Shown here one piece after another: positions 8,298 through 18,137 of a DNA stretch of 64,000 bases; position 1 is the stretch's first letter, and the number at the start of each line of letters is the position of its first letter. This DNA is from Methanococcoides methylutens (GTDB taxonomy: Archaea; Halobacteriota; Methanosarcinia; Methanosarcinales; Methanosarcinaceae). The position numbers and the translations under genes were made by a program. Under the pieces are notes generated by a model, which was given only the letters and a program-made list of their open reading frames with translations, was not told where the DNA came from and searched no databases. The stretch is from the NCBI RefSeq assembly GCF_000765475.1, contig NZ_JRHO01000014.1, forward strand, positions 451,687 through 515,686, read 5' to 3'.

Positions 8298-8471
8298 ATG
8301 AGCATCATTGTAAATAAATATAAATGTGGGTACTGCGGTGCATGTGTGGGCGTCTGCCCAACTGGAGCATTAGAGCTCATCGAAACATGGATAGAAGTAG
8401 ACAATAAATGCACAAGCTGTGGTATCTGCCAGAAGATATGCCCGCTTGGAGCCATCGAGGTGGACAGATGA
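8298..8471 (+). CDS. 2[4Fe-4S] ferredoxin, partner of geranylgeranyl reductase
   Basis: A 57-residue ferredoxin with motifs Cys10/13/16/20-Pro and Cys38/41/44/48-Pro. It is coupled to the geranylgeranyl reductase by an ATGA overlap. In Methanosarcina acetivorans the ferredoxin encoded next to geranylgeranyl reductase was reported to be needed for full reduction of archaeal lipid in a heterologous host, and this gene sits in the same position, so I assign it as that electron donor. The start at 8298 is used; an ATG at 8294 is in another frame. Confidence 0.92.
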   Translation: MSIIVNKYKCGYCGACVGVCPTGALELIETWIEVDNKCTSCGICQKICPLGAIEVDR

Positions 8472-9688
8472 AAAAGGAGTACGATCTTATTGTGGTCGGC
8501 GCAGGTCCCGGAGGATCCATTGCTGCCAAAACCGCTGCAAAGGAAGGACTTGACGTACTTTTAATAGAGAAGAGACAAGAGATCGGAGATCCGATCAGAT
8601 GTGCTGAAGGTGTGGGCAAATACAATCTGAAGCAACATATTGAACCCGACCCCAGATGGATATGTGCTGACCTGAAAGGTTCACGCATCTTTTCACCAGA
8701 TGGAACTGAGATCGAAATGGCAGAGGAGATCGCCGGCGGAGAGGTTGGATATGTACTTGAAAGAAAGATATTCGACCGGGCACTTGCTAATGAAAGTGCT
8801 ATTGCCGGAGCAGAAGTTATGGTCAAGACCAGAGCTACCGACCTCATAATTGAGAATGATACAGTCTGTGGTATCAAGCTCATGCACATGGGTGAAGAAT
8901 ATGAAGTGCGCTCAAAGATAGTCATCGGTGCAGATGGAATGGAATCAAAGGTAGGGCGCTGGGCAGGTATCGACACATCGGTAAAACCTGCAGACATGGA
9001 AACATGTGCGCAATATCTGGTGTCCAATGCAAATATTGACCAGGAATTCTGTTATTTCTACCTTGGAAATGAGATCGCTCCTGCAGGATATATCTGGTTG
9101 TTCCCAAAAGGTGGCAACAAAGCCAATGTTGGAATTGGAATACTTGGCAGTAAATCCAGAAAAAAAATGCCCATTGATCTTTTGAATGAGTTCATGGAAA
9201 AGAACATGCCCGACGCAAAGATCATTGAAATGGTCGTAGGAGGAGTACCAGTATCAGGTTCCATTGAGAGGACCATTGCCAATGGCCTTATGCTCGTCGG
9301 CGATGCTGCCAGGCAGTCCGACCCTATCACCGGCGGAGGCATCATTAACGCCATGGATGCCGGAAAGATAGCCGGTGAGATTGCTGTAAAAGCAATAAGG
9401 AAAGAAGATTGTTCTACAGCGACATTGCAGGAATATGAAGACCTCTGGAGAGAGACAATTGGCAAAGAGATCGATAACAGTCTGTTAGTCAAGGAGACAT
9501 TTGTCAATTTCACAGACGATGACCTGAACTCACTTGCTAACTCACTCAAGAACGTTAACTTCACAAGCATGAGCCTTCTGGACCTCTTACTTGCTCTTTT
9601 CAAGGCAAATAAGAAACTACTCTGGAATCTCAGAGGACTCTTCAAGGACATTGTTAAGAACGATATTGACTTTAAATACAGGTCCTGA
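8468..9688 (+). CDS. Digeranylgeranylglycerophospholipid reductase
   Basis: A 406-residue FAD enzyme that saturates the isoprenoid chains of archaeal membrane lipids. The dinucleotide motif GAGPGG is at residues 11-16, followed by [16 protein letters not shown], and the second FAD motif [15 protein letters not shown] is near residue 277; these are typical of the geranylgeranyl reductase family. The start ATG at 8468 overlaps the ferredoxin stop; a longer in-frame reading from 8408 is within the ferredoxin gene and is rejected. It acts at the inner face of the membrane. The gene ends before a T-rich convergent terminator region shared with trkH. Confidence 0.94.
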   Translation: MKKEYDLIVVGAGPGGSIAAKTAAKEGLDVLLIEKRQEIGDPIRCAEGVGKYNLKQHIEPDPRWICADLKGSRIFSPDGTEIEMAEEIAGGEVGYVLERKIFDRALANESAIAGAEVMVKTRATDLIIENDTVCGIKLMHMGEEYEVRSKIVIGADGMESKVGRWAGIDTSVKPADMETCAQYLVSNANIDQEFCYFYLGNEIAPAGYIWLFPKGGNKANVGIGILGSKSRKKMPIDLLNEFMEKNMPDAKIIEMVVGGVPVSGSIERTIANGLMLVGDAARQSDPITGGGIINAMDAGKIAGEIAVKAIRKEDCSTATLQEYEDLWRETIGKEIDNSLLVKETFVNFTDDDLNSLANSLKNVNFTSMSLLDLLLALFKANKKLLWNLRGLFKDIVKNDIDFKYRS

Positions 9689-9730
9689 TCCGACATTTTA
9701 TTGTTCCGTCCAAAAATGGATGGAGCAAAC

Positions 9731-9787
9731 TTCATTTTATTTTATTTTGTATTGTTTTATATTGTTCTGTATTGTATTGTTTTTATA
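9731..9787. terminator. T-rich convergent termination region
   Basis: Between the convergent geranylgeranyl reductase and trkH genes lies a run of T-rich repeats of the type TTTTAT/TATTG, repeated many times. Oligo-T tracts are the usual archaeal terminator for the plus strand. Its simple repeat nature has no other visible meaning. Confidence 0.5.
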
Positions 9788-9788
9788 T

Positions 9789-11228
9789 TCACCTTCTCCA
9801 GAACTCCGGAGTGAGCATAACTATAACAGTGAATACTTCAAGCCTGCCTATCCACATATTAGCGATGAGCACAAGCTTTCCAATTGCAGGAACAGTACTG
9901 AAATTTGCCATTGGTCCGACCACATTGAAACCGGGCCCTATATTACCAAGAGTTGCGATGGATGCTGTGACAGAACTGGTAAGATCCATTCCAAATATGG
10001 AAAGGATAGCCGAACTTATCAAAAAGATAAGGAAATAGATCACAACAAAAGAGATGATCGCATGCATAATATCCCCAGGCACACTTTTCCCATTAAATTT
10101 GATAGGCCTCACAGCTTTAGGGTGAACCGCTTTGAAAAGTTCACTTCGTGCATATTTTAACAAAAGAAGAAGACGTACGACTTTTATGCCACCTGCAGTA
10201 GAACCAGCACATCCACCAATGAACATCATCGCCAGTAAGACGACCTTCCCTGAATCCGTCCACAGGTTGAAGTCAGTGGTCGCATACCCTGTTGTCGTCA
10301 GTATCGAGACAACCTGGAAAACAGCATATCTGAAAGAGGTAGGAATAGAATCAGGCGTGTCCCTCCAGAGGAGCAATGTCAGAAGGACAGTCGCAAGTCC
10401 TACGATCACAAAATAGAACTTGAACTCGTTATCCTTTAGAAGACTTTTTTTATCAGAATATAAGGTCTTGTAATGCAGAGCAAAATTCGCACCTGCAATG
10501 AACATAAAGAGCGTAATGATACCCTCGATCAGAGGACTATTAAAAGCTGCAACACTGTCTGCATAAGGTGAAAAGCCCCCACATGCCATGGTAGTAAAAG
10601 TATGTGTACAGGCATCATAGAAGGACATTCCTGCAATAAGCAGAAGAAGAAGCTCTAATACGGAAATAGATACGTAGACTGCCCAGAGTATCTTTGCAGT
10701 TTCCCTTATCCTTGGCTTGAGCTGGTCCTCTTTGGGGCCCGGAGCCTCTGCACGGAACATCTGACGACCCGCAACTCCAAGCTTTGGGAGAATGGCAATG
10801 AACAACATGATAATTCCCATGCCACCGATCCATTGGGTCATACTTCGCCAGAACAGGAGACTTCTTGAATGGGTCTCAATATTTATGAAGACCGTTGCAC
10901 CGGTCGTTGTAAACCCTGACATTGACTCGAACAGGGCATTAAGAGGAGTTACTCCATCAAACATGTAAGGAATAGAACCAAAGAGTGCTGCTGCAAACCA
11001 TCCAAAAGCAACTATAGCAAAACCTTCACGCTTCTCCCAGTCCCCTTCATCTGCTGAGGAATACTGGAATGAAAGCATAGCCCCAACGATCGTGGTCAAT
11101 GAAAAAGCGACTGCGAAAGGATATGGAGATTCACCATAATAGAGAGCAACTCCAAGCGGGATCAGCATCATAGGACCAAGAAGACGTAGAAGTAATCCCA
11201 GTACACTAAGTATAATCCTGAAGTTCAT
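9789..11228 (-). CDS. trkH: TrkH-type potassium uptake channel
   Basis: A 479-residue integral membrane protein of the TrkH/KtrB family, the pore subunit of a potassium uptake system. It contains about ten hydrophobic helices and the repeated P-loop-like segments with conserved glycines: GFTTTGATVF, MACGGFSPY, TTTGYATTDF and TLGNIGPGF, the four selectivity-filter positions. It lies 20 bp downstream of trkA on the same strand, so the two form an operon. The ATG at 11228 is preferred to a TTG one codon upstream, with GTGAT as ribosome site. Potassium uptake fits osmotic adaptation in a marine or saline methanogen. Confidence 0.95.
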   Translation of the reverse strand: MNFRIILSVLGLLLRLLGPMMLIPLGVALYYGESPYPFAVAFSLTTIVGAMLSFQYSSADEGDWEKREGFAIVAFGWFAAALFGSIPYMFDGVTPLNALFESMSGFTTTGATVFINIETHSRSLLFWRSMTQWIGGMGIIMLFIAILPKLGVAGRQMFRAEAPGPKEDQLKPRIRETAKILWAVYVSISVLELLLLLIAGMSFYDACTHTFTTMACGGFSPYADSVAAFNSPLIEGIITLFMFIAGANFALHYKTLYSDKKSLLKDNEFKFYFVIVGLATVLLTLLLWRDTPDSIPTSFRYAVFQVVSILTTTGYATTDFNLWTDSGKVVLLAMMFIGGCAGSTAGGIKVVRLLLLLKYARSELFKAVHPKAVRPIKFNGKSVPGDIMHAIISFVVIYFLIFLISSAILSIFGMDLTSSVTASIATLGNIGPGFNVVGPMANFSTVPAIGKLVLIANMWIGRLEVFTVIVMLTPEFWRR

Positions 11229-11247
11229 CAAATCACGTCTTTTTGAA

Positions 11248-12582
11248 TTACTTGAACAATCTTTCGACGGCCTGATGTGCAGAAGGTAATGAGAAAATTA
11301 GTACACGATCGCCTTCTTTTATGATGTAGTTCCCACGGGGTACGAATGTATCGCCTTTATGGACCACCATACTGACAAGTGCACCTTCAGGGAACTTAAC
11401 GTTCTTCAGCGGTTTACCCACTATCTTTGAATTGCCAGATGCAGTATATTCAATGATCTCAGCCTTTTCACCCTCGATCATGGTCAGGGCTTCAATACCA
11501 GTCCCCATGGTCAGTTTCAGTACTTCGTTAATGGTAGCTTCCCTTGGACTTACTGCACGATCCACACCTACAAGTTCGAATAGTGGAACATAATCAAGAT
11601 GATCAGCACGTACAACAACCTTTTTGGCGCCAAGCTGCTTTGCAAGCAGAGCACATAAAAGGTTCTTTTCATCACTGTCCGTCACAGAGATAACAACATC
11701 CATATCCTGAACACCCTCTTCTCTGAGAAGGTTGATGTCCGTCCCATTACCTTTCAGAACAAGTACTTTTGGAAGTGCCTCAGCAATGAACTCGCACCGT
11801 TCCCGTTTCTTTTCGATTATCTTTATAGTGGCATGGCTTTTTTCAATAAGCTTTGCAAGATAGAAACCAACAGTACCTCCACCGATGATCATTACCCTGC
11901 TAACGTTTTCCTCGTGCCCTGCAAAGAGGCTTCCAACATTTGCCATGGCATCAGATTTTCCAATGACAACAACATGATCAGCACCATGTATCACATCATC
12001 CCCATGAGGAATGATAATGTCCGACTGCCTGTAAATAGCACTAACTATACAGCAATCAGAGAGATCCAGGTCCTTCATATTTTTGTCAACAAGGTCGCTC
12101 TCCGGAGATACAACAAATTCCATCATCTTTATCTTGCCATCTGCAAAGATCTCAGCATCAATCGCCGATGGTATGGAAAGGATCTCGGCAACCTCAGAAG
12201 CAAGTGAGAGTTCCGGGCAGATCATGACATCAATGCCTATCTGTGTGCGAGTTGCAACCGGCCTGTCAATATAATCAGGATTTGTGACCCTTGACATTGT
12301 TTTGAATGGTCTGTAAGAAGGAGCCAGCAGCTTGGCTGCTGTACATGCAACAATGTTCACTTCATCTGAACCGGTCACAGCAACAAGGAGATCAGCATCA
12401 TTGATCACCTGACCCAATATGGAGATATTAGCACCATTTCCATGAATGACCTGTACATCGAGCTCATCTGCCCTTGCACATGCATCTTCATCATTATCAA
12501 TGACAATAACATCATTGTTGAGATAAAGGGATTTTGCTATATGATACCCTACCTCACCGGCTCCGACGATTATGATTTTCAT
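11248..12582 (-). CDS. trkA: TrkA potassium channel regulatory subunit
   Basis: A 444-residue cytoplasmic regulator made of two tandem RCK units: each has an NAD-binding fold (GAGEVGYHIAKSL at residues 6-18; GGGTVGFYLAKLI near 234) followed by an RCK_C lobe, the second ending in PRGNYIIKEGDRVLIF. It gates TrkH in response to nucleotides. The ATG at 12582 is used because the in-frame GTG at 12591 lies in the likely ribosome site (GTGATC). It is the first gene of the trkA-trkH operon and follows dnaJ after about 130 bp, so it probably has its own promoter. Confidence 0.95.
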   Translation of the reverse strand: MKIIIVGAGEVGYHIAKSLYLNNDVIVIDNDEDACARADELDVQVIHGNGANISILGQVINDADLLVAVTGSDEVNIVACTAAKLLAPSYRPFKTMSRVTNPDYIDRPVATRTQIGIDVMICPELSLASEVAEILSIPSAIDAEIFADGKIKMMEFVVSPESDLVDKNMKDLDLSDCCIVSAIYRQSDIIIPHGDDVIHGADHVVVIGKSDAMANVGSLFAGHEENVSRVMIIGGGTVGFYLAKLIEKSHATIKIIEKKRERCEFIAEALPKVLVLKGNGTDINLLREEGVQDMDVVISVTDSDEKNLLCALLAKQLGAKKVVVRADHLDYVPLFELVGVDRAVSPREATINEVLKLTMGTGIEALTMIEGEKAEIIEYTASGNSKIVGKPLKNVKFPEGALVSMVVHKGDTFVPRGNYIIKEGDRVLIFSLPSAHQAVERLFK

Positions 12583-12710
12583 AATGATCACACAAACCTA
12601 TGAAAATAAATTGGAAGTATAAGATATGGTTAATAACAGGTATCTGTGTTAAAGGTTACTCCACAGAAATGGAGACGTACAAAAAAAATAAGAAATTTCC
12701 CGCCCTGTTA

Positions 12711-13910
12711 TCAGGAGTCAACAGGACCGGAAACAGTATTAGAAATAGCAGTTTCAAAAGCATCTTTAACCTTGTCAAAGAAGCCTTTACCACCTTTTGA
12801 TCCGTTGGATCGAGTACCGCTGAGCTTATCAAGTTCTTCCAGCAGACCCTTCTGTTTTTCCGTGAGATCCGTAGGAGTCTCAACAACAACCTTCACAAGC
12901 TGGTCACCCTGACCGTGGCCATGAAGATGTGGCATACCTTTGCCTTTCAGACGCAGTATTGAATGTGTCTGGGTTCCTGCTTTGATCTTCATCTTGACCT
13001 TGCCATGAAGTGTCGGGACCATTACTTCAGAGCCAAGAGCTGCCTGAGAGAATGTTATCGGGACCTCATAGACAATATCATCACCTATGCGATCGAACTT
13101 CTCATGAGGTTTTATATGGATCACAACATAAAGGTCACCTGATGGTGCACCCGGACTTCCTGCTTCACCCTCCCCGCTGACCTTCAGACGCAAACCGGTA
13201 TCAGAACCTTTTGGAACCCTTACTTCGATCTTGCGTACTTTCTTCTGCTTGCCTGAACCTTTACAGACAGGACACGGAGATTCGATGATCTGACCCCTAC
13301 CGTGACAATTGTCACATGTAGTAGTGGTCATGAAGTTACCAAGAGGTGTCCTTCGTGAATGTGTCATCTGACCGCTGCCACGACATTTCGGACAGGTGGT
13401 CGGACTTGTGCCCTCCTTTGCACCTGTGCCCCCACAGGTTTCACAGTTCTCTGCCCTTGGAATATTGATCTTCACCTGTTCACCAAAAGCAGCCTGCTCC
13501 AGAGTTACAGCCAGATCATACCTCAGATCAGAACCCCTTGTAGGACCCTGCCTGCGATGACCTCCGCCGCCAAAACCTCCGAAACCGCCAAAGCCGCCTC
13601 CGAAGATACTGCCAAAGATATCACCAAGGTCTTCGAAACCGCCAAAATCAGCATTCCTGAAAATATCTTCTGTGCTATATCGACCGTCTATACCTGCATG
13701 GCCAAACCGATCATACTGTGATCTTTTCTCATCATCGGACAGCACAGCATAAGCTTCGGATATTTCCTTGAACTTCTCTTCAGCACCATCATCCTTATTC
13801 TTATCAGGATGGAATTTCATCGCAAGTTTGCGATATGCTTTCTTGATCTCGGTCTCAGAGGCATCCTTGGCTACACCAAGTATTTCGTAATAATCACGTG
13901 TGGTCGACAT
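12711..13910 (-). CDS. dnaJ: Chaperone DnaJ (Hsp40)
   Basis: A full-length type I DnaJ of 399 residues. The J-domain has the catalytic HPD at residues 34-36, followed by a very Gly/Phe-rich linker (about 85-125), the four zinc motifs [24 protein letters not shown] and CPVCKGSG, and the C-terminal substrate-binding domain. It stimulates the DnaK ATPase and hands over unfolded proteins. AAGGAGAT precedes the ATG. It is downstream of dnaK with a 66-bp gap, the third gene of the grpE-dnaK-dnaJ set. The bacterial-type Hsp70 system in methanogens is thought to have come by ancient transfer. Confidence 0.97.
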   Translation of the reverse strand: MSTTRDYYEILGVAKDASETEIKKAYRKLAMKFHPDKNKDDGAEEKFKEISEAYAVLSDDEKRSQYDRFGHAGIDGRYSTEDIFRNADFGGFEDLGDIFGSIFGGGFGGFGGFGGGGHRRQGPTRGSDLRYDLAVTLEQAAFGEQVKINIPRAENCETCGGTGAKEGTSPTTCPKCRGSGQMTHSRRTPLGNFMTTTTCDNCHGRGQIIESPCPVCKGSGKQKKVRKIEVRVPKGSDTGLRLKVSGEGEAGSPGAPSGDLYVVIHIKPHEKFDRIGDDIVYEVPITFSQAALGSEVMVPTLHGKVKMKIKAGTQTHSILRLKGKGMPHLHGHGQGDQLVKVVVETPTDLTEKQKGLLEELDKLSGTRSNGSKGGKGFFDKVKDAFETAISNTVSGPVDS

Positions 13911-13976
13911 TAAATCTCCTTCATGGATAAATTAAAGTGCAGATGGAAAGCATCTGCACCTATACCTTCAAGATAT

Positions 13977-15836
13977 TTATTTGTCTTCGTCGACAACCTC
14001 ATAGTCCGCATCGACAACAGTTTCATCGGATCCGGAATCTGAAGTGGATGCACCTGCATCTTCGGAAGCTTCAGCACCTGCAGCTGCTTCCTGCTGTGCC
14101 TTCTCATACATTGCAGCGGAGACCTTATAAACAGCTTCCTGCAATGCTTCGGTCTTAGCTTTGATAGCTTCGAGATCTTCGCCTTCAAGAGCCTCTTTCA
14201 GATCTGCCATAGCCTTTTCGATGGTGGTCTTCTGCTCATCGGTTGCGACATCCCCAGCCTCTTTCAGGGTCTTCTCAGAAGCATTGATAAGGGATTCTGC
14301 GTTGTTCCTGACATCAACCTCTTCCTTACGTGCCTTGTCCTCTTCTGCATGAGCTTCAGCATCCTTCACCATCTGGTCGATCTCCTCATCGGATAATCCA
14401 CCAGGTTTCTGGATAGAGATAGACTGTTCCTTACCGGTACCAAGATCCTTTGCATTCACATGAAGGATACCATTGGAATCAATGTCAAAGGTCACTTCGA
14501 TCTGTGGCATTCCCCTTGGTGCAGGTGGTATACCATCCAGTACAAAACGGCCAAGTGTCTTGTTAGCAGAAGCAATTCCTCGCTCACCCTGCAGGATATG
14601 GATCTCCACAGATGGCTGGCTGTCTGCAGCAGTTGAGAATATCTGGCTCTTCTTTGTAGGGATGGTAGTGTTCCTCTCGATAAGCGGTGTTGCAACGCCT
14701 CCAAGGGTCTCAATACCAAGTGTCAGAGGTGTGACATCGAGCAGCAGAACATCATGGACCTCACCGCCAAGCACACCTGCCTGAATAGCTGCACCGACTG
14801 CAACTGCCTCATCAGGATTGATGTTCTTATATGGGTCCTTTCCGATGAAGTTCTTCACAAGATCATATACTGCAGGGATCCTGGTAGAACCACCGATAAG
14901 AAGTACCCTGTCAATGTCCTTTGAAGTGACCTTTGCATCACTTAGAGCCTGTTTCATGGAAACAAGTGTCTTCTCTACAAGATCTTCGGTCATCTTCTCG
15001 AACTGTGCCCTTGTAACATCAATATCAATGTGTTTTGGCTGGCCGTTAGAATCTGCTGTAATGAAAGGCAGGTTCACGTTAGTTGAAGTAACGCCTGAAA
15101 GCTCGATCTTTGCCTTCTCAGCAGCATCACTGAGACGCTGGAGTGCAGCCTTATCGTTTGAAAGGTCGATACCTTCTGCCTTTTTGAACTCCTCAACAAG
15201 GAATTCTGTGATCCTGTGATCAAAGTCATCGCCACCAAGATGTGTATCTCCACTTGTGGAAAGTACTTCAAAGATACCGTCCCCAAGCTCAAGAACGGAC
15301 ACATCAAAAGTACCGCCTCCGAGATCATAGACCAGGATCTTGTGGTCGCCTTCCTCTTTGTCAAGACCGTATGCAAGGGATGCAGCAGTAGGCTCGTTGA
15401 TAATCCTCATTACCTCAAGTCCGGCGATCGTACCGGCATCTTTGGTAGCCTGCCTCTGAGAATCATTGAAGTAAGCAGGTACAGTGATAACAGCCTGAGT
15501 AATGGGCTCACCAAGATATGCTTCAGCGTCATCCTTGAGCTTGCGAAGGATCATTGCAGAAACTTCCTGAGGAGTGTAATCCTTATCGTTCATATTTACT
15601 TTATAGTCACCCTCACCAATGTGACGCTTAATGGAGCTTACACTGTTATCAGGATTAGCGATCATCTGTCTTTTTGCGACCTGACCTACAAGTTTTTCTC
15701 CCTTCTTGGAAAAACCAACAACTGAAGGAGTTGTTCTTGCACCCTCTGCGTTAGGGACAACAGTAGGTTTTCCACCTTCGATAACAGCCATACAGGAATT
15801 AGTAGTTCCAAGATCAATACCTAATATCTTTCCCAT
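13977..15836 (-). CDS. dnaK: Chaperone DnaK (Hsp70)
   Basis: A 619-residue Hsp70. The N-terminal ATPase domain starts [13 protein letters not shown] and includes [17 protein letters not shown] and the phosphate-binding [10 protein letters not shown]; the substrate domain has the usual TIPTKKSQ and [14 protein letters not shown]; the C-terminus is a helical lid ending in an acidic, Ala/Ser-rich tail. It lacks the extra insert that marks Gram-negative DnaK only in as much as I can judge by eye. GAGGTA is the ribosome site. It lies between grpE and dnaJ, with a 95-bp AT-rich gap to grpE that may hold a separate promoter. Confidence 0.97.
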   Translation of the reverse strand: MGKILGIDLGTTNSCMAVIEGGKPTVVPNAEGARTTPSVVGFSKKGEKLVGQVAKRQMIANPDNSVSSIKRHIGEGDYKVNMNDKDYTPQEVSAMILRKLKDDAEAYLGEPITQAVITVPAYFNDSQRQATKDAGTIAGLEVMRIINEPTAASLAYGLDKEEGDHKILVYDLGGGTFDVSVLELGDGIFEVLSTSGDTHLGGDDFDHRITEFLVEEFKKAEGIDLSNDKAALQRLSDAAEKAKIELSGVTSTNVNLPFITADSNGQPKHIDIDVTRAQFEKMTEDLVEKTLVSMKQALSDAKVTSKDIDRVLLIGGSTRIPAVYDLVKNFIGKDPYKNINPDEAVAVGAAIQAGVLGGEVHDVLLLDVTPLTLGIETLGGVATPLIERNTTIPTKKSQIFSTAADSQPSVEIHILQGERGIASANKTLGRFVLDGIPPAPRGMPQIEVTFDIDSNGILHVNAKDLGTGKEQSISIQKPGGLSDEEIDQMVKDAEAHAEEDKARKEEVDVRNNAESLINASEKTLKEAGDVATDEQKTTIEKAMADLKEALEGEDLEAIKAKTEALQEAVYKVSAAMYEKAQQEAAAGAEASEDAGASTSDSGSDETVVDADYEVVDEDK

Positions 15837-15931
15837 GATAATACCTCACTTGTCTTTGATTATTAAATAGTTAATAGTAATTTGGTTCTCTTTATGATAT
15901 TAATAAAGCGATAAACTCATAATATCAAATG

Positions 15932-16510
15932 TTAGTTCTCATCCGGATTATCTGCAATTGTTACCATTGCGTGGCGTATGACCTTCGAGTTGAGCTCATA
16001 ACCAGGCTTGCAGACATCAACAACATGACCTTCAGGGTGTTCCGAGGTCTGCACATGCATCATTGCCTCATGAAGGTGCGGATCGAATTCCTGGCCTGTG
16101 CAATCGATCTTTTTCAGGCCTTCTTTCTCAAGGATAGAGACAAATTGCCTGAATACCATCTCGACGCCCTCGATAACTGAGTTCACGTCGTCGGTCTTCT
16201 TTGCAGATTCAAGAGCACGCTCAAAGTTATCATACACTTCCAGCATTTCGACCATCATATTCTCCAGAGCGAACTTGCGGAACTCTTCCTTTTCACGCAC
16301 ACTTCGCTTTCTGAAGTTCTCGAACTCAGCCCTCTGACGGATCAATTGTTCTTTGAGTTCTGTTATATCAGAATCCGCGGAGGCGATATCTTCATTTTGG
16401 TCATCGCCCCCATTACCGGCCAGTTTTTCCGACAGATCGTCGTTTTTGCAGCCAGTACATGAATCCTTCTCTTCTTTAACTTTAGATTTCTTTCCAAATT
16501 TACCTGCCAT
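15932..16510 (-). CDS. grpE: Nucleotide exchange factor GrpE
   Basis: A 192-residue GrpE, the nucleotide exchange factor for DnaK. The first 60 residues are charged and low-complexity, with a Cys pair CTGCKN near residue 18. A long coiled-coil follows (ELKEQLIRQRAEFENFRKR) and then the beta domain with the family signature CTGQEFDPHLHEAMM and EHPEGHVV. It is the first gene of the chaperone set on the minus strand. Start ATG at 16510, with GGAG and GTGATC upstream. A TATA-like element is present at 16574-16580. Confidence 0.95.
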   Translation of the reverse strand: MAGKFGKKSKVKEEKDSCTGCKNDDLSEKLAGNGGDDQNEDIASADSDITELKEQLIRQRAEFENFRKRSVREKEEFRKFALENMMVEMLEVYDNFERALESAKKTDDVNSVIEGVEMVFRQFVSILEKEGLKKIDCTGQEFDPHLHEAMMHVQTSEHPEGHVVDVCKPGYELNSKVIRHAMVTIADNPDEN

Positions 16511-16573
16511 TGATCACGACTCCGCCATAATTTATCAGCGGTATAATTAACATCTGATGATTGTTTGAAGTTC

Positions 16574-16580
16574 TATAAAT
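16574..16580 (-). promoter_or_regulatory. grpE: Putative TATA box of grpE-dnaK-dnaJ
   Basis: On the minus strand the sequence reads ATTTATA, 64-70 bp upstream of the grpE ATG, predicting a leader near 40 nt. It is the best archaeal TATA candidate in the 153-bp gap. A heat-shock operator could not be identified. Confidence 0.45.
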
Positions 16581-16663
16581 ACGTTACGCATTTGTTTGCA
16601 TGCTACACTAAAAAAAGAATAGACCAAAAACAAGCCCCAACAAGCGCCTTTGGTCAACATGGT

Positions 16664-17077
16664 TCAGGCATATTCTGCCTGCATCTTATAGGAAAGTAAT
16701 TTGACAAGCAACATGCTTGCTATCATACAGATGGCAAGTGCTGACACCAACCGATCCCATCCTAATACACTGAGACCGTCCTTGAGGACAAAATCAACGC
16801 CTCCAAAGAACGAAAAGATGGAGATGGTAGCTGCAAGCGACACGACACATCCGCCTATAAGTGCACCTATCTGGTCGGCACCCCTCTTCTCAAAGAATAC
16901 TGAACCCACTATGAACACCACAGCAAATATCAGCAATATGACAGAAGAAGGCATTGGACTGATGCCGCTGGAAACAATGTTCATAACTCCAAGAGCCATA
17001 CCTATCATAAAAATGGACATGGTACTTGAAACAGCAAGCGCCTGTAAAAAAGGATTATCTGAAATTTCTGCATTCAT
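16664..17077 (-). CDS. Small four-helix membrane protein, unknown function
   Basis: A 137-residue protein with four hydrophobic segments: about residues 12-34, 40-58, 66-90 and 103-128. The start at 17077 (MNAEISDNPF) is chosen over a longer in-frame reading because GAGGGAT is placed just upstream and the extra residues would precede the TATA-like box at 17112-17122. No family is recognised and no catalytic motif is seen. It stands alone between the chaperone genes and the divergent methanofuran operon, whose promoter region it shares. Confidence 0.7.
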   Translation of the reverse strand: MNAEISDNPFLQALAVSSTMSIFMIGMALGVMNIVSSGISPMPSSVILLIFAVVFIVGSVFFEKRGADQIGALIGGCVVSLAATISIFSFFGGVDFVLKDGLSVLGWDRLVSALAICMIASMLLVKLLSYKMQAEYA

Positions 17078-17111
17078 CCTTTGTATCCCTCGCGTTGTAA
17101 TTTGTATTGCT

Positions 17112-17122
17112 GATATATATAG
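17112..17122 (-). promoter_or_regulatory. Putative TATA box of the 16664-17077 gene
   Basis: An alternating AT run (GATATATATAG on the plus strand) lies 35-45 bp upstream of the membrane-protein start, predicting transcription start near 17090 and a short leader that includes the GAGGGAT ribosome site. Confidence 0.45.
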
Positions 17123-17213
17123 TAATTGTCGAGGACACACAATGTATAGATAATACAGTCAGTACACCATGATCACAGTAAATAACAAATAATATGATAG
17201 AATCTCACCTTAC

Positions 17214-18137
17214 ATGAAAATACTTCTTTCGGAATATGCCGTCAGCACCGGCATGGGTGGAACCTATCTTTTGGAAGGTAAAGCAATGCTTCACACCCTT
17301 GCATCAAGTTTTTCACGCCTTGGACACGAAGTGGTATACACATCGTCCGGACCAACGATAGAATATGGAACTTCGATTGCCTCCAGCGAAGAAAATATCA
17401 ATGAGATCCTGAAGGAACAGGCAAAGGATTGTGATGCAGCCCTTGTGATCGCACCTGAAGAGCTTCTACCCGACATCACAGCCATAATCGATGATAATAC
17501 ACTGAACCTCGGCTGCCCCTTTGAGTCAGTAGCCATTTGCTCGGATAAGCTGGAATGCACCAGAAAGATGGAAGCTGCATCAATTGCGATCCCGGAGACC
17601 TATTCTGCTGACCAGGAAATACCTAAGGACAAGCGATGGATAGTAAAACCAAGATACGGGTGTGCATCAGAAGATACATTCGTATCCCACGATCCGAAAC
17701 TGAAAGAAGAACAGATCGCAACTGAGTATATCGAAGGAGAACACCTAAGTGTCAGCCTTATCTGTGGAAAGAAGACACTCCCATTAACAGTGAATAAGCA
17801 GATGATGAAAATCAATCCCGGAAAGGATGGATCTTCTGTTGATTACTGCGGCTGTACGACACCATACCCTACCGGAAGGAAGCAGGAACTTTACGAAACT
17901 GCAATCGAGGCAACACGTATCCTGAACTGCAATGGTTACACCGGAGTGGACATAATACTTGGGGACAGGCCATACATAATAGATATTAATCCAAGACCTA
18001 CAACATCACTTGTGGGCATTACTAAGATAATGGACAGGGAGATAGCAGAGCTTCTGATAGCTAATGCTCTTGGACAGACACTCCCGGAGATAAATATTAC
18101 AGGAAATTACTCGTTCACCAAAGAGGAATTGATATGA
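17214..18137 (+). CDS. mfnD: MfnD, tyramine-L-glutamate ligase
   Basis: MfnD is the ATP-grasp enzyme that joins glutamate to tyramine in methanofuran biosynthesis. The 307-residue protein shows the ATP-grasp core: KPRYGCASEDTF (about residue 144), the EYIEGEHLSVSLI strand and the metal-binding end VDIILGDRPYIIDINPRPTTS. It begins the mfnD-mfnF-mfnE operon; its stop overlaps the mfnF start as ATGA. No good ribosome site precedes the ATG at 17214, and an AT-rich TATA-like stretch at about 17187-17196 would start transcription almost at the ATG, so a leaderless message is plausible (inference). Confidence 0.9.
   Translation: MKILLSEYAVSTGMGGTYLLEGKAMLHTLASSFSRLGHEVVYTSSGPTIEYGTSIASSEENINEILKEQAKDCDAALVIAPEELLPDITAIIDDNTLNLGCPFESVAICSDKLECTRKMEAASIAIPETYSADQEIPKDKRWIVKPRYGCASEDTFVSHDPKLKEEQIATEYIEGEHLSVSLICGKKTLPLTVNKQMMKINPGKDGSSVDYCGCTTPYPTGRKQELYETAIEATRILNCNGYTGVDIILGDRPYIIDINPRPTTSLVGITKIMDREIAELLIANALGQTLPEINITGNYSFTKEELI

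Noticed and set aside
9591-10160. 189-codon plus-strand frame across the geranylgeranyl reductase/trkH border
   Set aside because: It starts inside one gene and ends inside the opposite-strand trkH; the middle is simple T-rich repeat coding for Phe/Leu/Tyr.
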